A stretch of DNA of 64,000 nt from Halorubrum sodomense (lineage in GTDB: Archaea > Halobacteriota > Halobacteria > Halobacteriales > Haloferacaceae). A program made the position numbers and the translations under genes. The notes under the pieces were generated by a model. The model saw nothing but the letters and a program-made list of their open reading frames with translations. It was not told the DNA's origin and ran no database searches. Positions 9,453 through 17,751 of this stretch are shown piece after piece; the first letter of the stretch is position 1; each line of letters starts with the position of its first letter. The stretch spans positions 790,069 to 854,068 of the forward strand of contig NZ_FOYN01000001.1 in the NCBI RefSeq assembly GCF_900111935.1, written 5' to 3'.

Positions 9453-9764
9453 ATGACAGCCATCGCGATGCTGAGCGTCGCACCGGTTATCGAGGACAGC
9501 ATGGCCGAGGAGGTGGCGAAGGCCGTCGCCGCGCTCGACGAGTTCGACGTGAGCTACGAGACGAACCCGATGGGGACCGTGATCGAGGCCGACGACGCGG
9601 AGACGCTGTTCGCGGCCGCGGCGGCCGCCCACGACGCCGTCGACGGTGACCGCGTCTCGACGGTGCTGAAGATCGACGACAAGCGGACGAGCGACGGGAC
9701 CGCCGCGGAGAAGGTCGACGCCGTCGAGGAGCACCTCGGACGCGCGGCGAAGCGGGAGCGCTGA
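9453..9764 (+). CDS. MTH1187/YkoF-type thiamine-binding protein (DUF77)
   Basis: 103 residues: MTAIAMLSVAPVIEDSMAEE, then DVSYETNPMGTVIEADDAE, a ferredoxin-like alpha/beta domain of the MTH1187 family. Members bind thiamine or HMP-like ligands between subunits of a tetramer; a catalytic role is not known. The conserved Asn-Pro-Met-Gly-Thr turn is present. A TATA-like CACTTAAG (9420-9427) lies about 29 nt before the ATG. No thiamine pathway gene is adjacent. Confidence 0.85.
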   Translation: MTAIAMLSVAPVIEDSMAEEVAKAVAALDEFDVSYETNPMGTVIEADDAETLFAAAAAAHDAVDGDRVSTVLKIDDKRTSDGTAAEKVDAVEEHLGRAAKRER

Positions 9765-9801
9765 CCCGGCGCAGCGGCCCCGCTGGCGGTCGCGCCCGTC
9801 G

Positions 9802-11310
9802 TCATCCCTTGATGTTACAGACGGGGAAGGTGCGGGCGACCTTGTCGCCGATGCCGAGCTCGTCGCTGACGCGGATCACCTCGTCGATGTCCTTGTAGAC
9901 GCCGGGCGCCTCCTCCGCGATGGTGGCGCCGGACTGCGCCTTCACGTAGATCCGCTGGCCGTCCTCGAGGTCGTCGCGGACGTCTTCGCCCCAGAACTCC
10001 TGTTTCGCCTGCGTCCGGCTCATCAGCCGCCCGGCGCCGTGGGCGGTCGAGCCGAAGGAGACCGACATCGACTCGTCGCCGCCGCGGAGGACGTACGAGC
10101 CGGCGCCCATGCTGCCGGGGATGATGACGGGCTGTCCCACGTCGCGGTACGTCTCGGGCACGTCCTCGTTGCCCGCGGGGAACGCCCGCGTCGCGCCCTT
10201 GCGGTGGACGTACAGCTCGCGCTCCTCGCGGTCGACCGCCTCGTCACCGAGGGCGGGGCGCCCCTCGGCGTCGACGCCGACCTCGTGCGTCTCCTTCTTC
10301 GCGATGTTGTGCGCCACGTCGTACAGCAGCTCCATCCCGAGGTCCGCGATCGGATCGGCGTCGAACACCTCGCCGAACGTCTCGCGGGCCTGATGGGTGA
10401 TCAGCTGGCGGTTCACCCACGCGAAGTTGATGCACGCGCCCATCGCGCCGTAGTACTCCTCGGCCAGCGCCGACCCGGCCGGCGCGGCCGCGAGCTCCTT
10501 GTCGGGGAGCTCCGCGACGAGGTCCGCGTGCTCCGTCTCGATCCGGCGGAGGTAGTCGGTACAGGTCTGGTGGCCGAGCCCGCGGCTCCCGCAGTGGATC
10601 AGGACGACGATCCCGTCCTCCTCGAGGCCGTACGCCTCGGCAACGGTCTCCCGGAACACGTCGGTGACGCGCTGGACCTCCAGGAAGTGGTTGCCCGAGC
10701 CGAGCGACCCCATCTGGTTGCGCCCGCGGTCGGTCGCCTTCTGGGAGACGTACTCCGGGCGGGCGTCGGGGCGCCGCCCCTCGTCCTCGCAGCGCGCGAG
10801 GTCGCTCTCGATCCCGTACCCCGCCTCGACCGCCCACTCGACGCCGCGTTCGAGGGCGCCCTCGATCGCGTCGGCGTCGCCGTCGATCACGCCGCCGCCG
10901 CCGAGCCCGGCGGGGACCGCCTCGAACAGCGCGTCCACGAGCTCCTCCTCGCGGCCGCGCACGTCGTCGTAGGTGAGGTTCGTTCTCACCATCCTGACGC
11001 CGCAGTTGATGTCGTAGCCGATCGCGCCGGGCGAGATACAGCCGGTCCGGGCGTCTATCGCACCGACGCCGCCGACCGGGAAGCCGTACCCCTGGTGGCC
11101 GTCGGGCATACAGAGGGCGGGCTCGACGATGCCGGGCAGGTGGGTCGCGTTCTTCAACTGCTGAAGCGAGTCGTCGTCGCCGATCTCCTCCAGCAGGCTC
11201 TCGCTGGCGAGGACCCGCGCCGGGACGTTCATCTCGCCCTCGCGGGGGATCTCCCAGACGTGCTCGCGCACCTTCTCCAGCCGGATCCCGTCGAACTCGC
11301 GCGTGGTCAT
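9802..11310 (-). CDS. rtcB: RNA-splicing ligase RtcB
   Basis: 502 residues. Manganese-site motifs are present: MPDGHQGYGFPVGGV, GAIGYDINCGVRM, GSLGSGNHFLEVQ, LIHCGSRGLGHQ and VAHNIAKKETH. A C-terminal block contains STAHGAGRLMSRTQAK, with the His that is guanylylated. RtcB joins 2',3'-cyclic phosphate and 5'-OH RNA ends with GTP, mainly tRNA exon halves. No intein is seen although RtcB is a known intein host. Its cofactor archease is encoded 0.7 kb upstream on the same strand, with one membrane gene between. Confidence 0.97.
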   Translation of the reverse strand: MTTREFDGIRLEKVREHVWEIPREGEMNVPARVLASESLLEEIGDDDSLQQLKNATHLPGIVEPALCMPDGHQGYGFPVGGVGAIDARTGCISPGAIGYDINCGVRMVRTNLTYDDVRGREEELVDALFEAVPAGLGGGGVIDGDADAIEGALERGVEWAVEAGYGIESDLARCEDEGRRPDARPEYVSQKATDRGRNQMGSLGSGNHFLEVQRVTDVFRETVAEAYGLEEDGIVVLIHCGSRGLGHQTCTDYLRRIETEHADLVAELPDKELAAAPAGSALAEEYYGAMGACINFAWVNRQLITHQARETFGEVFDADPIADLGMELLYDVAHNIAKKETHEVGVDAEGRPALGDEAVDREERELYVHRKGATRAFPAGNEDVPETYRDVGQPVIIPGSMGAGSYVLRGGDESMSVSFGSTAHGAGRLMSRTQAKQEFWGEDVRDDLEDGQRIYVKAQSGATIAEEAPGVYKDIDEVIRVSDELGIGDKVARTFPVCNIKG

Positions 11311-11408
11311 ACCCGGCGTTCGACGCGGGGAGGCAAGGGCGTTGCGTCAGCGGGGCGCGGGGGCCGTCGGGTTCCGCGGGCGCCGAGGCCGTCCGCTCGC
11401 CCGCGATC

Positions 11409-11951
11409 TCACCGATCGACCGGATCGATCGGGAGCCAGCCGATCTCACCGTCCGCGAGCGTGAACGCGGCGAAGACCCGTCCGAGCACCAGCCCGTACA
11501 GCAGGTGTGCGACCGCGATGACCGCGCCGAACTCGAAGCTGGCCGTCAGTCCCGGCACCGGGAGCGTCGGCACCGGCAGCGAGGTGGCGCCTTCGATCGC
11601 GATCGCGGCCGGCAACAGCAGGCCGCCGGTTATCACGCCCAACAGCGCGGAGTGGGCGACGCCGAGCGAGAGACACCCGCCGACGTCCCCGCGCAGGTCG
11701 GCGAAGAACGGCCGGTCGAAGACGGCGACGAACAGCCCGCCGAACAGCGCGCTGTTGAACAGGTGGACGGCCCACCCGGCGAGGACCGTCTCGACCCCGA
11801 TCAGCGCGCCGATCGTCGACATGAGCCCGAGGCCGAAATGTAACACGGCGCCCATCGCGGCGCCGGCGACGAGCCCGCCGACCGCCCCCGCGCGCCAGCG
11901 CCGACCCGGGGCGGGCGATTCGCTCCCCTCGCTCCGATCTGAGTGCGACAT
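11409..11951 (-). CDS. hydrophobic membrane protein, unknown
   Basis: 180 residues from ATG 11951. A short polar, Arg-containing N-terminus is followed by four or five membrane helices, with glycine-rich starts such as GAVGGLVAGAAMGAVLHFGL. The C-terminus GEIGWLPIDPVDR is polar. The pattern resembles a haloarchaeal integral membrane family of unknown role. AT-rich CGATAAATATAAC (complement, about 11967-11979) is a good promoter upstream, so it may be transcribed separately from archease. It lies between archease and rtcB. Confidence 0.65.
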   Translation of the reverse strand: MSHSDRSEGSESPAPGRRWRAGAVGGLVAGAAMGAVLHFGLGLMSTIGALIGVETVLAGWAVHLFNSALFGGLFVAVFDRPFFADLRGDVGGCLSLGVAHSALLGVITGGLLLPAAIAIEGATSLPVPTLPVPGLTASFEFGAVIAVAHLLYGLVLGRVFAAFTLADGEIGWLPIDPVDR

Positions 11952-12018
11952 ACGTTAGCAACGCACTCGATAAATATAACGGTTTTTCAGGTCGGGCGTC
12001 GGACGGGGGTTCGCGGCC

Positions 12019-12462
12019 TCACACGTCGAAGACGACGTACGCGTACCACTCGTCGCCGCGGCGTTCGAGCGCCATCTCGGAGTAGGTGACCGCCTTGACC
12101 TCCCGGGCGGCCACCGCGTCGAGCGGAACGCCGCGCGCGCTGGCCGCGAGCCGCCACCCCTCGGCGTCCCCGGAGCCGTCCGGGCGGTCCGTCTCCTCCG
12201 CTTCGACGACCGTACACCGGTGGTCGGCCGGGAGGACGAGCCGGACATCGCGCTCGTAGATCAGCCGATCGAGATAGTCGAACAGCAGGGCCTCGCGGCT
12301 CTCGGCGGCGACCGCGAGTTCGAACCGGTCGCCGGCCGCCGGAATCGACTCCGCGCTCGCGGCCGTGAGGCCGTCCGCGACCGCCGCGAACAGCGCCGAG
12401 AGCGTGTCGGCCGTCGCCTCGACGGCGACATCTGCGGTGTGGTCGCACAGTTCGTGGCTCAT
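12019..12462 (-). CDS. archease
   Basis: 147 residues from ATG 12462. It opens MSHELCDHTADVAVEATADT, the conserved archease start with the His-Thr-Ala-Asp metal-binding segment. It continues with LLFDYLDRLIYERDVRLV and ends VKAVTYSEMALERRGDEW. Archease activates RtcB by helping guanylylation and turnover. It overlaps the upstream DUF502 gene by four bases (ATGA, 12459-12462), so these two form an operon. rtcB lies downstream on the same strand after one membrane gene. Confidence 0.95.
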   Translation of the reverse strand: MSHELCDHTADVAVEATADTLSALFAAVADGLTAASAESIPAAGDRFELAVAAESREALLFDYLDRLIYERDVRLVLPADHRCTVVEAEETDRPDGSGDAEGWRLAASARGVPLDAVAAREVKAVTYSEMALERRGDEWYAYVVFDV

Positions 12463-13349
12463 CGCTCGTCGCCCTCGCGGGCGTCGCCGCCGGATCCGTC
12501 CCCGGAGCCGAGTCCGGCGTCGCCGGCGCGGGGCCGATACCGCTCGTCGCTTCCCTCCTCGGTCCCGGCGCGGGACTCCTCGGCGCTCCCCGGCCGCTCG
12601 TCGGCCGGGAAGCGCGCGTCGATAGTCCGCTCCGGCGCGCCGGCGCGGAGGTCCTCCGAGTCGACGTCGTCGAGGTCGGCCGCGACCTCCTCTAGCGCGA
12701 CGCCGCTCGTGACCAGCGCGCGGATCCCCTCGTCGACGGTCAGCTCGACGTCGACTACCCGCCGATCCGGGACGAAGACGACGTGGCCGCCCATCACCGG
12801 GTTCGGCGCCATCGGCATGAACAGCGTCCGCATCCCCTCGCCCTCGCTGTCCGCGTGGTCCGCGATGACGGCCGGCGTCTCGCTGGTGACGAACGCGAGC
12901 GTGTACGTGTCCTCGGTCGGGAACTCGACGAGGACGACCTCGCGGAAGTTCCCGCCGTCCGAGTCCAGCATGGCGTCGCTCATCTGCCGGAACCCCTGGT
13001 AGACGGAGCCCACGCCCGGCAGCCGTTCGACCGCGTCGTCGACGTAGTCGACGGCGCGTTCGCCGTACCGCGAGGACTCGACGCCCGCGCCGATGAGGAG
13101 GATGAGGCCCACGAACACGATCGGCGTCGCGATCTCGATCGCGAGTTCCCGAGAGATGACGCTGATCACCGGCAGCCCGTTCCCGGGCGACACGGCGACG
13201 ACCGCCGACGAGAACACGTCGAGGTAGTTGTACACCGCGTTGAACACGAACGTGAGGACGATCAGCGTGATGACGGCGGGGACGATGACGGCGACGCCCG
13301 TGAGGAACGCCCGTCGGAGGAGTTCGGCTCCCGACGACTCGTCGGTCAT
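12459..13349 (-). CDS. DUF502 family membrane protein
   Basis: 296 residues. Two N-terminal membrane segments lie at about 10-38 and 65-90. A conserved cytoplasmic part follows with LPGVGSVYQGFRQMSDAML, FREVVLVEFPTEDTYTLAF and MPMAPNPVMGGHVVFVP, the hallmark stretch of DUF502. The last 60 residues are acidic and low-complexity. The family role is unknown; a plant member affects protein trafficking. The four-base overlap with archease makes translational coupling likely, although no functional link is known to me. Confidence 0.85.
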   Translation of the reverse strand: MTDESSGAELLRRAFLTGVAVIVPAVITLIVLTFVFNAVYNYLDVFSSAVVAVSPGNGLPVISVISRELAIEIATPIVFVGLILLIGAGVESSRYGERAVDYVDDAVERLPGVGSVYQGFRQMSDAMLDSDGGNFREVVLVEFPTEDTYTLAFVTSETPAVIADHADSEGEGMRTLFMPMAPNPVMGGHVVFVPDRRVVDVELTVDEGIRALVTSGVALEEVAADLDDVDSEDLRAGAPERTIDARFPADERPGSAEESRAGTEEGSDERYRPRAGDAGLGSGDGSGGDAREGDER

Positions 13350-13439
13350 TACCCGTCTTCACGCGCGACTGCGACAAAATCGTTTCCGTCGCGGATTCGG
13401 CGGGGATCGACTCCGGCCCGCCGAGAGAAGGGCTGCCCC

Positions 13440-13501
13440 CGCAACCGCGCTCGCCGGTGGCGTCGCCGTTCGCAACCGCGCTCGCCGGTGGCATCGCCGC
13501 T
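13440..13501. repeat. 31-bp tandem repeat, two copies plus remnant
   Basis: Two 31-bp units, each beginning CGCAACCGCGCTCGCCGGTG, differ at two or three positions. A third start (CGCAACGGT) breaks off at 13510. They lie between the divergent DUF502 and GNAT genes, upstream of the TATA box of the GNAT gene (AGTTATATT, 13526-13534). No other role is visible. Confidence 0.85.
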
Positions 13502-13558
13502 CGCAACGGTCCCCGCTGGCGGTGGAGTTATATTCCGCTGGCGTGTTAGGTCATCCCA

Positions 13559-14032
13559 GTGAGCGTCAACGTCGAGAAGCGGACCGACCCCCCCGGCGAG
13601 TCCGATTACGCGACCGCCGCGTGGGAGCTCAAAGAGCGCATTCGGTCCGCGGAGGGCGTCCTCCGACAGCGACGCGGCTTCTTCGTCGACGCGTACCGCC
13701 GGTCGACCGCGCACCTGCTCGTCGAGAACGACCGGCTCGTCGCGTTCGCCTCCGTCCGCCGGGACGGCTACATCCTCTTTCTCGCCGTTCACCCGGACCA
13801 CCGCGGCCGCGGCCACGCCGAGCGGCTGGTCGCCGACATCGCGGAGAACCACCGGTCGGTGACCTGCCACGCCCGCACGACGAACCGGCAGGCGCTCGGC
13901 TTCTACGAGCACCTCGGCTTCGAGGTGATCCGCCGCATCGACGACTACTACGAGGACGGCGGCGACGCCTACTACCTCAAGCTCGGCGGGGAATCGCTCC
14001 GCGAGCGGCTCTCCGGGTTCGTCGGCCGGTAG
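13559..14032 (+). CDS. GNAT family N-acetyltransferase
   Basis: 157 residues from GTG 13559, placed 28 nt after the TATA-like AGTTATATT. The acetyl-CoA binding motif A is clear: FLAVHPDHRGRGHAERLVAD (Arg/Gln-x-x-Gly-x-Gly/Ala type). Motif B RQALGFYEHLGFEVIRRIDDYY closely resembles RimI-type N-terminal acetyltransferases. The conserved YYED near the end is typical of that subfamily. Substrate may be protein N-termini but this is inferred. Stand-alone gene, 91 nt before HMG-CoA reductase. Confidence 0.85.
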   Translation: MSVNVEKRTDPPGESDYATAAWELKERIRSAEGVLRQRRGFFVDAYRRSTAHLLVENDRLVAFASVRRDGYILFLAVHPDHRGRGHAERLVADIAENHRSVTCHARTTNRQALGFYEHLGFEVIRRIDDYYEDGGDAYYLKLGGESLRERLSGFVGR

Positions 14033-14123
14033 GCGGTCGTTCCTCGCCGTCCCCGTCGGCTCCGCTCGACCGGAAGGCCACCGAACCGACAGTCATTAGC
14101 GCCCGCCGCGAGGAGGAGCCGGC

Positions 14124-15347
14124 ATGTCGCAACCGACTCCCGCGGACCTCGCGACTCGGGTCCGCGACGGCGACCTCCGCTTCCACGAGCTGGAAGACCA
14201 CGCCGACGCCGACGCCGCGGCCGCCGCGCGCCGGCTACTCGTCGCGGAGGCGACCGACGCCGACCTCGACCCGCTCGGCGAGTACGCGTTCGACGCCGAC
14301 GCGGTCCACGGCTCGAACATCGAGAACACCCTCGGCGGCGTCCAGGTCCCCGTCGGCGTCGCCGGGCCGGTGACGATCGACGGCGGCGCGCGCTCGGGCG
14401 AGCGCTACCTCCCCCTGGCGACCACCGAGGGGGCCCTGGTCGCGTCGATCAACCGCGGCTGCTCCGTCGTCGAGGATGCCGGCGGCGCGACCGCGCGGGT
14501 GACGAAGAGCGGGATGACCCGCGCGCCCGTGTTCCGGGTCGCGGGCGTCGCCGAGGCCGAGGCGCTCGTCGCCTGGGTCCGCGACAACGAGCCCGCGCTC
14601 GCCGAGGCCGCGGAGTCGACGACGAGCCACGGCGAGCTGCTGGACGTGACGCCGTACGTCGTCGGCAACAACGTCTTCTGCCGGTTCCGCTACGACACGA
14701 AGGACGCGATGGGGATGAACATGGCCACCATCGCGACGCGGGAGGCCTGCGACGTGGTGGAGGCGGAGACGGACGCCTCGCTCGTCGCGCTGTCGGGGAA
14801 CCTCTGTTCGGACAAGAAGCCGGCAGCGATCAACGCCGTCGAGGGGCGCGGCCGCTCGGTCGTCGCGGACGCGACGGTCCCCCGCGAGGTCGTCGAGGAC
14901 CGCCTCCACACCACGCCGGAGGCGATCGCGGAGATCAACACCCGGAAGAACCTCGTCGGCTCCGCGAAGGCGGGCGCGCTCGGCTTCAACGCCCACGTCG
15001 CCAACGCGGTCGCGGCGATGTTCCTCGCCACCGGGCAGGACGAGGCGCAGGTCGTCGAGGGGGCGAACGCGATCACGACCGCCGAGACGACCGCCGACGG
15101 CGACCTCTACGTCTCCGTCTCGCTGGCGAGCCTGGAGGTCGGGACGGTCGGCGGCGGGACGAAGCTGCCGACCCAGCGGGCGAGCTTAGAGATCCTCGGC
15201 GTCGCCGGCGGCGGCGACCCGGCCGGCAGCAACGCCGACGCGCTCGCGGAGTCGATCGCGGTCTGCGCGCTCGCGGGCGAGCTCTCCCTGCTCGCGGCGC
15301 TCGGCTCGCGACACCTCTCGTCGGCGCACGAGGAGCTCGGCCGGTAG
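14124..15347 (+). CDS. hmgA: 3-hydroxy-3-methylglutaryl-CoA reductase, class I
   Basis: 407 residues. ENTLGGVQVPVGVAGPV carries the catalytic Glu. KDAMGMNMATIATREACD and NLCSDKKPAAINAVEGRG supply the catalytic Asp/Lys region. A C-terminal GTVGGGTKLPTQ dinucleotide-binding loop and a late SSAHEELGR His complete the class I NADPH-dependent pattern. It reduces HMG-CoA to mevalonate for archaeal isoprenoid lipids and is the statin target in haloarchaea. No membrane anchor. The start ATG 14124 agrees with haloarchaeal orthologues as I recall them. Confidence 0.97.
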   Translation: MSQPTPADLATRVRDGDLRFHELEDHADADAAAAARRLLVAEATDADLDPLGEYAFDADAVHGSNIENTLGGVQVPVGVAGPVTIDGGARSGERYLPLATTEGALVASINRGCSVVEDAGGATARVTKSGMTRAPVFRVAGVAEAEALVAWVRDNEPALAEAAESTTSHGELLDVTPYVVGNNVFCRFRYDTKDAMGMNMATIATREACDVVEAETDASLVALSGNLCSDKKPAAINAVEGRGRSVVADATVPREVVEDRLHTTPEAIAEINTRKNLVGSAKAGALGFNAHVANAVAAMFLATGQDEAQVVEGANAITTAETTADGDLYVSVSLASLEVGTVGGGTKLPTQRASLEILGVAGGGDPAGSNADALAESIAVCALAGELSLLAALGSRHLSSAHEELGR

Positions 15348-15379
15348 GCAGCGCCGCCGCCCGCGGAACGCTCCCTCTC

Positions 15380-15700
15380 TCAGTCCGACCAGCGCGGGCA
15401 GTCGTCGCGGAGCGCCTCGCGCCCCGCGTCGGTGACCCGGTAGACCGCCTCGCCGGAGACGCGCTCGACGAGCCCGGCGTCTTCCAGCGCGGTCAGCCGC
15501 GACTCGGCGTGGTCGCCGTACAGGCCCGTGTTCCCGGCGATGAACGCCTGGTAGTCCGCACCGACGTCGGCGAGGTACGAGAGCAGCCGCTCGTCGGAGC
15601 GCGTGAGCGACTGTCGGCCGGGACCGATCCGATCGTCGCTCCCCCCGTCCTCGGCACTTCCCGCCGAACGGTCGGTCGGCTGCGCGTCGGGTGCGGCCAT
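15380..15700 (-). CDS. winged-helix DNA-binding regulator
   Basis: 106 residues from ATG 15700. A 35-residue polar N-terminus precedes a compact winged helix: SLTRSDERLLSYLADVGADY, then HAESRLTALEDAGLVERVSG and VYRVTDAGREAL. This is the ordinary MarR/PhiH1-like haloarchaeal pattern without an effector domain. A TATA-like TTTATCG (complement 15724-15730) lies 27 nt upstream, so a leaderless mRNA starting at ATG is expected. A palindrome sits exactly between box and start, which suggests autoregulation. Target genes unknown; HMG-CoA reductase is the convergent neighbour. Confidence 0.75.
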   Translation of the reverse strand: MAAPDAQPTDRSAGSAEDGGSDDRIGPGRQSLTRSDERLLSYLADVGADYQAFIAGNTGLYGDHAESRLTALEDAGLVERVSGEAVYRVTDAGREALRDDCPRWSD

Positions 15701-15702
15701 CT

Positions 15703-15724
15703 CACACGTGGTGACGTGTGTCAC
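15703..15724 (-). promoter_or_regulatory. candidate autoregulatory operator, overlapping palindromes
   Basis: CACACGT (15703-15709) and ACGTGTG (15714-15720) form a perfect inverted repeat with 4-nt spacing. GTGAC (15711-15715) and GTCAC (15720-15724) form a second, overlapping one. They occupy the space between the TATA-like box (15724-15730) and the start codon of the winged-helix gene. A bound protein there would block transcription start. Binding by the gene's own product is inference. Confidence 0.55.
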
Positions 15725-15833
15725 GATAAAGGGGCCACCGGCGGTTCCCACTCGCTGGGAGCCGCGGCCGATCTGCGGAACGTGTTCGGGATCCGACCGG
15801 TCCGACCGAGGCCGTCTCGTCGGCCTCCCCGGC

Positions 15834-17294
15834 TCAGTCGTCGGCGTCGGCGGGCGGCGTCCCGGTCGCGTCGCCTCCGGCCCCTTCGCCGCCGGACTGG
15901 CGGTCCGGAAGCATCGGCGTCCCGTCGGCGCGCGGGCCGAGCCGCGGGCCGTGCGGGCCGTCGTCGGGGTCGATGCGGCGCCGGGTCCGGTAGTCCGTCG
16001 AGCGCTCGACCGGGGTCCGGCCGATCGCCGCGATCATCTCGACGTAGTCGTCGAACGAGCGGTACTCGCCGTACTCGCCGCCAGCGCGGCTGGTGATCTC
16101 CTCCGAGAGGATGGTGCCCATGAAGTCGTCGGCGCCGCAGTTGAGCAGCTTCAGCCCGTGGGCGTCGCCCGACTTCACCCACGAGGCCTGGACGTGGTCG
16201 ACGTTGTCGAGGAAGAGCCGCGCGACCGCGACGACGAGCTCGTCCTCGGCGCGCGAGGGGCCGGAGTCGACGACGCCCCGGCGGTACAGCGGGGTGTTCT
16301 GGTGGATGAAGGAGAGCGGGACGAACTCGGTGATCGCGCCCGTGCGGTCCTGGAGGTCCCGGATCACCTTCAGGTGCCGCGCGCGGTGTGCGACCGTCTC
16401 GACGTGGCCGTACATCATCGTCGAGGTGACGTCGAGACCGGCGGCCGCCGCGCCCTCGATCGCCGCCACCCAGTCGTCGGTGCGGATCTTGCCCGGGCAG
16501 ATCACGTCGCGGACCTCGTCGACGAGGATCTCGGCGGCGGTGCCCGGCGCGGAGTCGAGTCCGGCGTCGGCCAGTTCGCGGTAGACGGTCTCGTACTCCC
16601 AGTCCGTGCCGCGTTTGGCGTGGTACGCCTCTTCCGGCGTCATCGAGTGGAGGTGGACGCCGCCGACCGACATCGCGTCCATCTGCTCGGCGTAGGTGCC
16701 CGGGTCGGTCGCGTACGCCTCCGGCGGCTTGTAGTTCACCTCGCTCGCGGGGTCGCCGTGCGCCGCGAGGATCTCGTGATGCTCCTCGTTCAGCGCGAAC
16801 GCCGGGTGGAGCCCCGAAACGGAACACACCTCGTAGATTCCCATGTCGAGGGCGTCCTCGACGACCGCGCGCGACTCCGCGGGCGGCTTGGTGAAGCCCG
16901 CGTGCTCGACGTCGCTGTCGGCCTCGAACGCGTGCGCGGAGTCCTTGAAGTTACAGAAGAGGCAGCCCGTGTTACAGGCCGTGGTGACGTTGTTGTTGAG
17001 GTTGGCGACGAAGGTGACCTCGTCGCCGACCTCCTCGGCCCTGCGCCGGTCCGCGGCCTCCAACACCGCCTCCTTGCGCACGGGGTCGATTCCCGACGAC
17101 GCCGTGCCGGTGGCGAGCAGTTCGGTCGCGTCGGCGACCGTCAGCCGGGCGCCGTCGCGGGCCTTCGCGAGCGCGTTCTCGAACGACTGGTCGGTCGCGG
17201 GCGTCGCGAAGTCGAACTCGTTCGCGCCGCTCTCCGACTCGCCGCCGCCGGCCTCGTCCGTTCCGCTCGCGCCGGAACTGTCCCCCGAACTCAT
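15834..17294 (-). CDS. cofH: FO synthase subunit CofH (radical SAM, coenzyme F420 pathway)
   Basis: 486 residues. The radical SAM cluster motif is CNTGCLFCNF (CxxxCxxC). The family's C-terminal half has VGGVHLHSMTPEEAY, DVTSTMMYGHVETVAHR and FVPLSFIHQNTPLY. CofH joins tyrosine-derived 4-hydroxybenzyl with the ribityl-uracil intermediate; with CofG it makes the deazaflavin FO. CofG is not in the window. The first 60 residues (Gly/Glu/Ser-rich) and the last 60 are low-complexity additions common in haloarchaea. Gene stands alone, followed upstream by repeat copy A. Confidence 0.92.
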   Translation of the reverse strand: MSSGDSSGASGTDEAGGGESESGANEFDFATPATDQSFENALAKARDGARLTVADATELLATGTASSGIDPVRKEAVLEAADRRRAEEVGDEVTFVANLNNNVTTACNTGCLFCNFKDSAHAFEADSDVEHAGFTKPPAESRAVVEDALDMGIYEVCSVSGLHPAFALNEEHHEILAAHGDPASEVNYKPPEAYATDPGTYAEQMDAMSVGGVHLHSMTPEEAYHAKRGTDWEYETVYRELADAGLDSAPGTAAEILVDEVRDVICPGKIRTDDWVAAIEGAAAAGLDVTSTMMYGHVETVAHRARHLKVIRDLQDRTGAITEFVPLSFIHQNTPLYRRGVVDSGPSRAEDELVVAVARLFLDNVDHVQASWVKSGDAHGLKLLNCGADDFMGTILSEEITSRAGGEYGEYRSFDDYVEMIAAIGRTPVERSTDYRTRRRIDPDDGPHGPRLGPRADGTPMLPDRQSGGEGAGGDATGTPPADADD

Positions 17295-17368
17295 CCCCTA
17301 ACGCTCCCGGTTCCACCCTGATAAACGGGCGGGTCGCGACACCGATCGGGTCGGGAAGAGGGCGCCGA

Positions 17369-17740
17369 TTGCGAACGGCTATTTATAAACAGCTCCGAGC
17401 GACGCTACATCTATTTATAAACAACTGCGGTGGCGCGTGCCTGCGAGCGGCCGCCCTTGGCGGCCGCGAGACAGCACCGCGCGAGGGAGTCGGCCGACCG
17501 AAGGGAGGCCGACGAGGCTGGGGAGGTGTGAGGTGCGGTCGCTGTGCGGGGTGGGACTCAAAGGGGCAGTCACCGGCGGCTCCGCCGCCGGTTGGCCGTG
17601 GCGCTACGCGCCTCGCGGCTGGAGCTTTGGCGGAGTCCTTCGCGTATTTGTAGTCGACTGTTTATAAGCGAGCGGTCGGGGCTTTGGCGGAGTTAGTAGC
17701 CGATCCGCCAGAACCTATTTATAAGTAAACGACCGATTCA
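17369..17740 (+). repeat. structured dispersed element, copy A (plus orientation)
   Basis: This fills the 457-nt gap between cofH and the HFX_2341-like gene. TTTATAAAC-containing units (17384-17425) lead into the shared 16-nt block (17432-17447). Hairpin 1 has arms 17447-17455/17459-17467. Hairpin 2 has arms 17489-17495/17507-17513. A shared GAGGCTGGGGAGG stretch and GGGACTCAAAGGGGCAG follow, then hairpin 3 (17572-17580/17584-17592). It closes with CTTTGGCGGAG units and two more TTTATAAG boxes (17660, 17718). Small frames here are not shared with the other copies. Confidence 0.85.
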
Positions 17741-17751
17741 GCACTCCCTGT

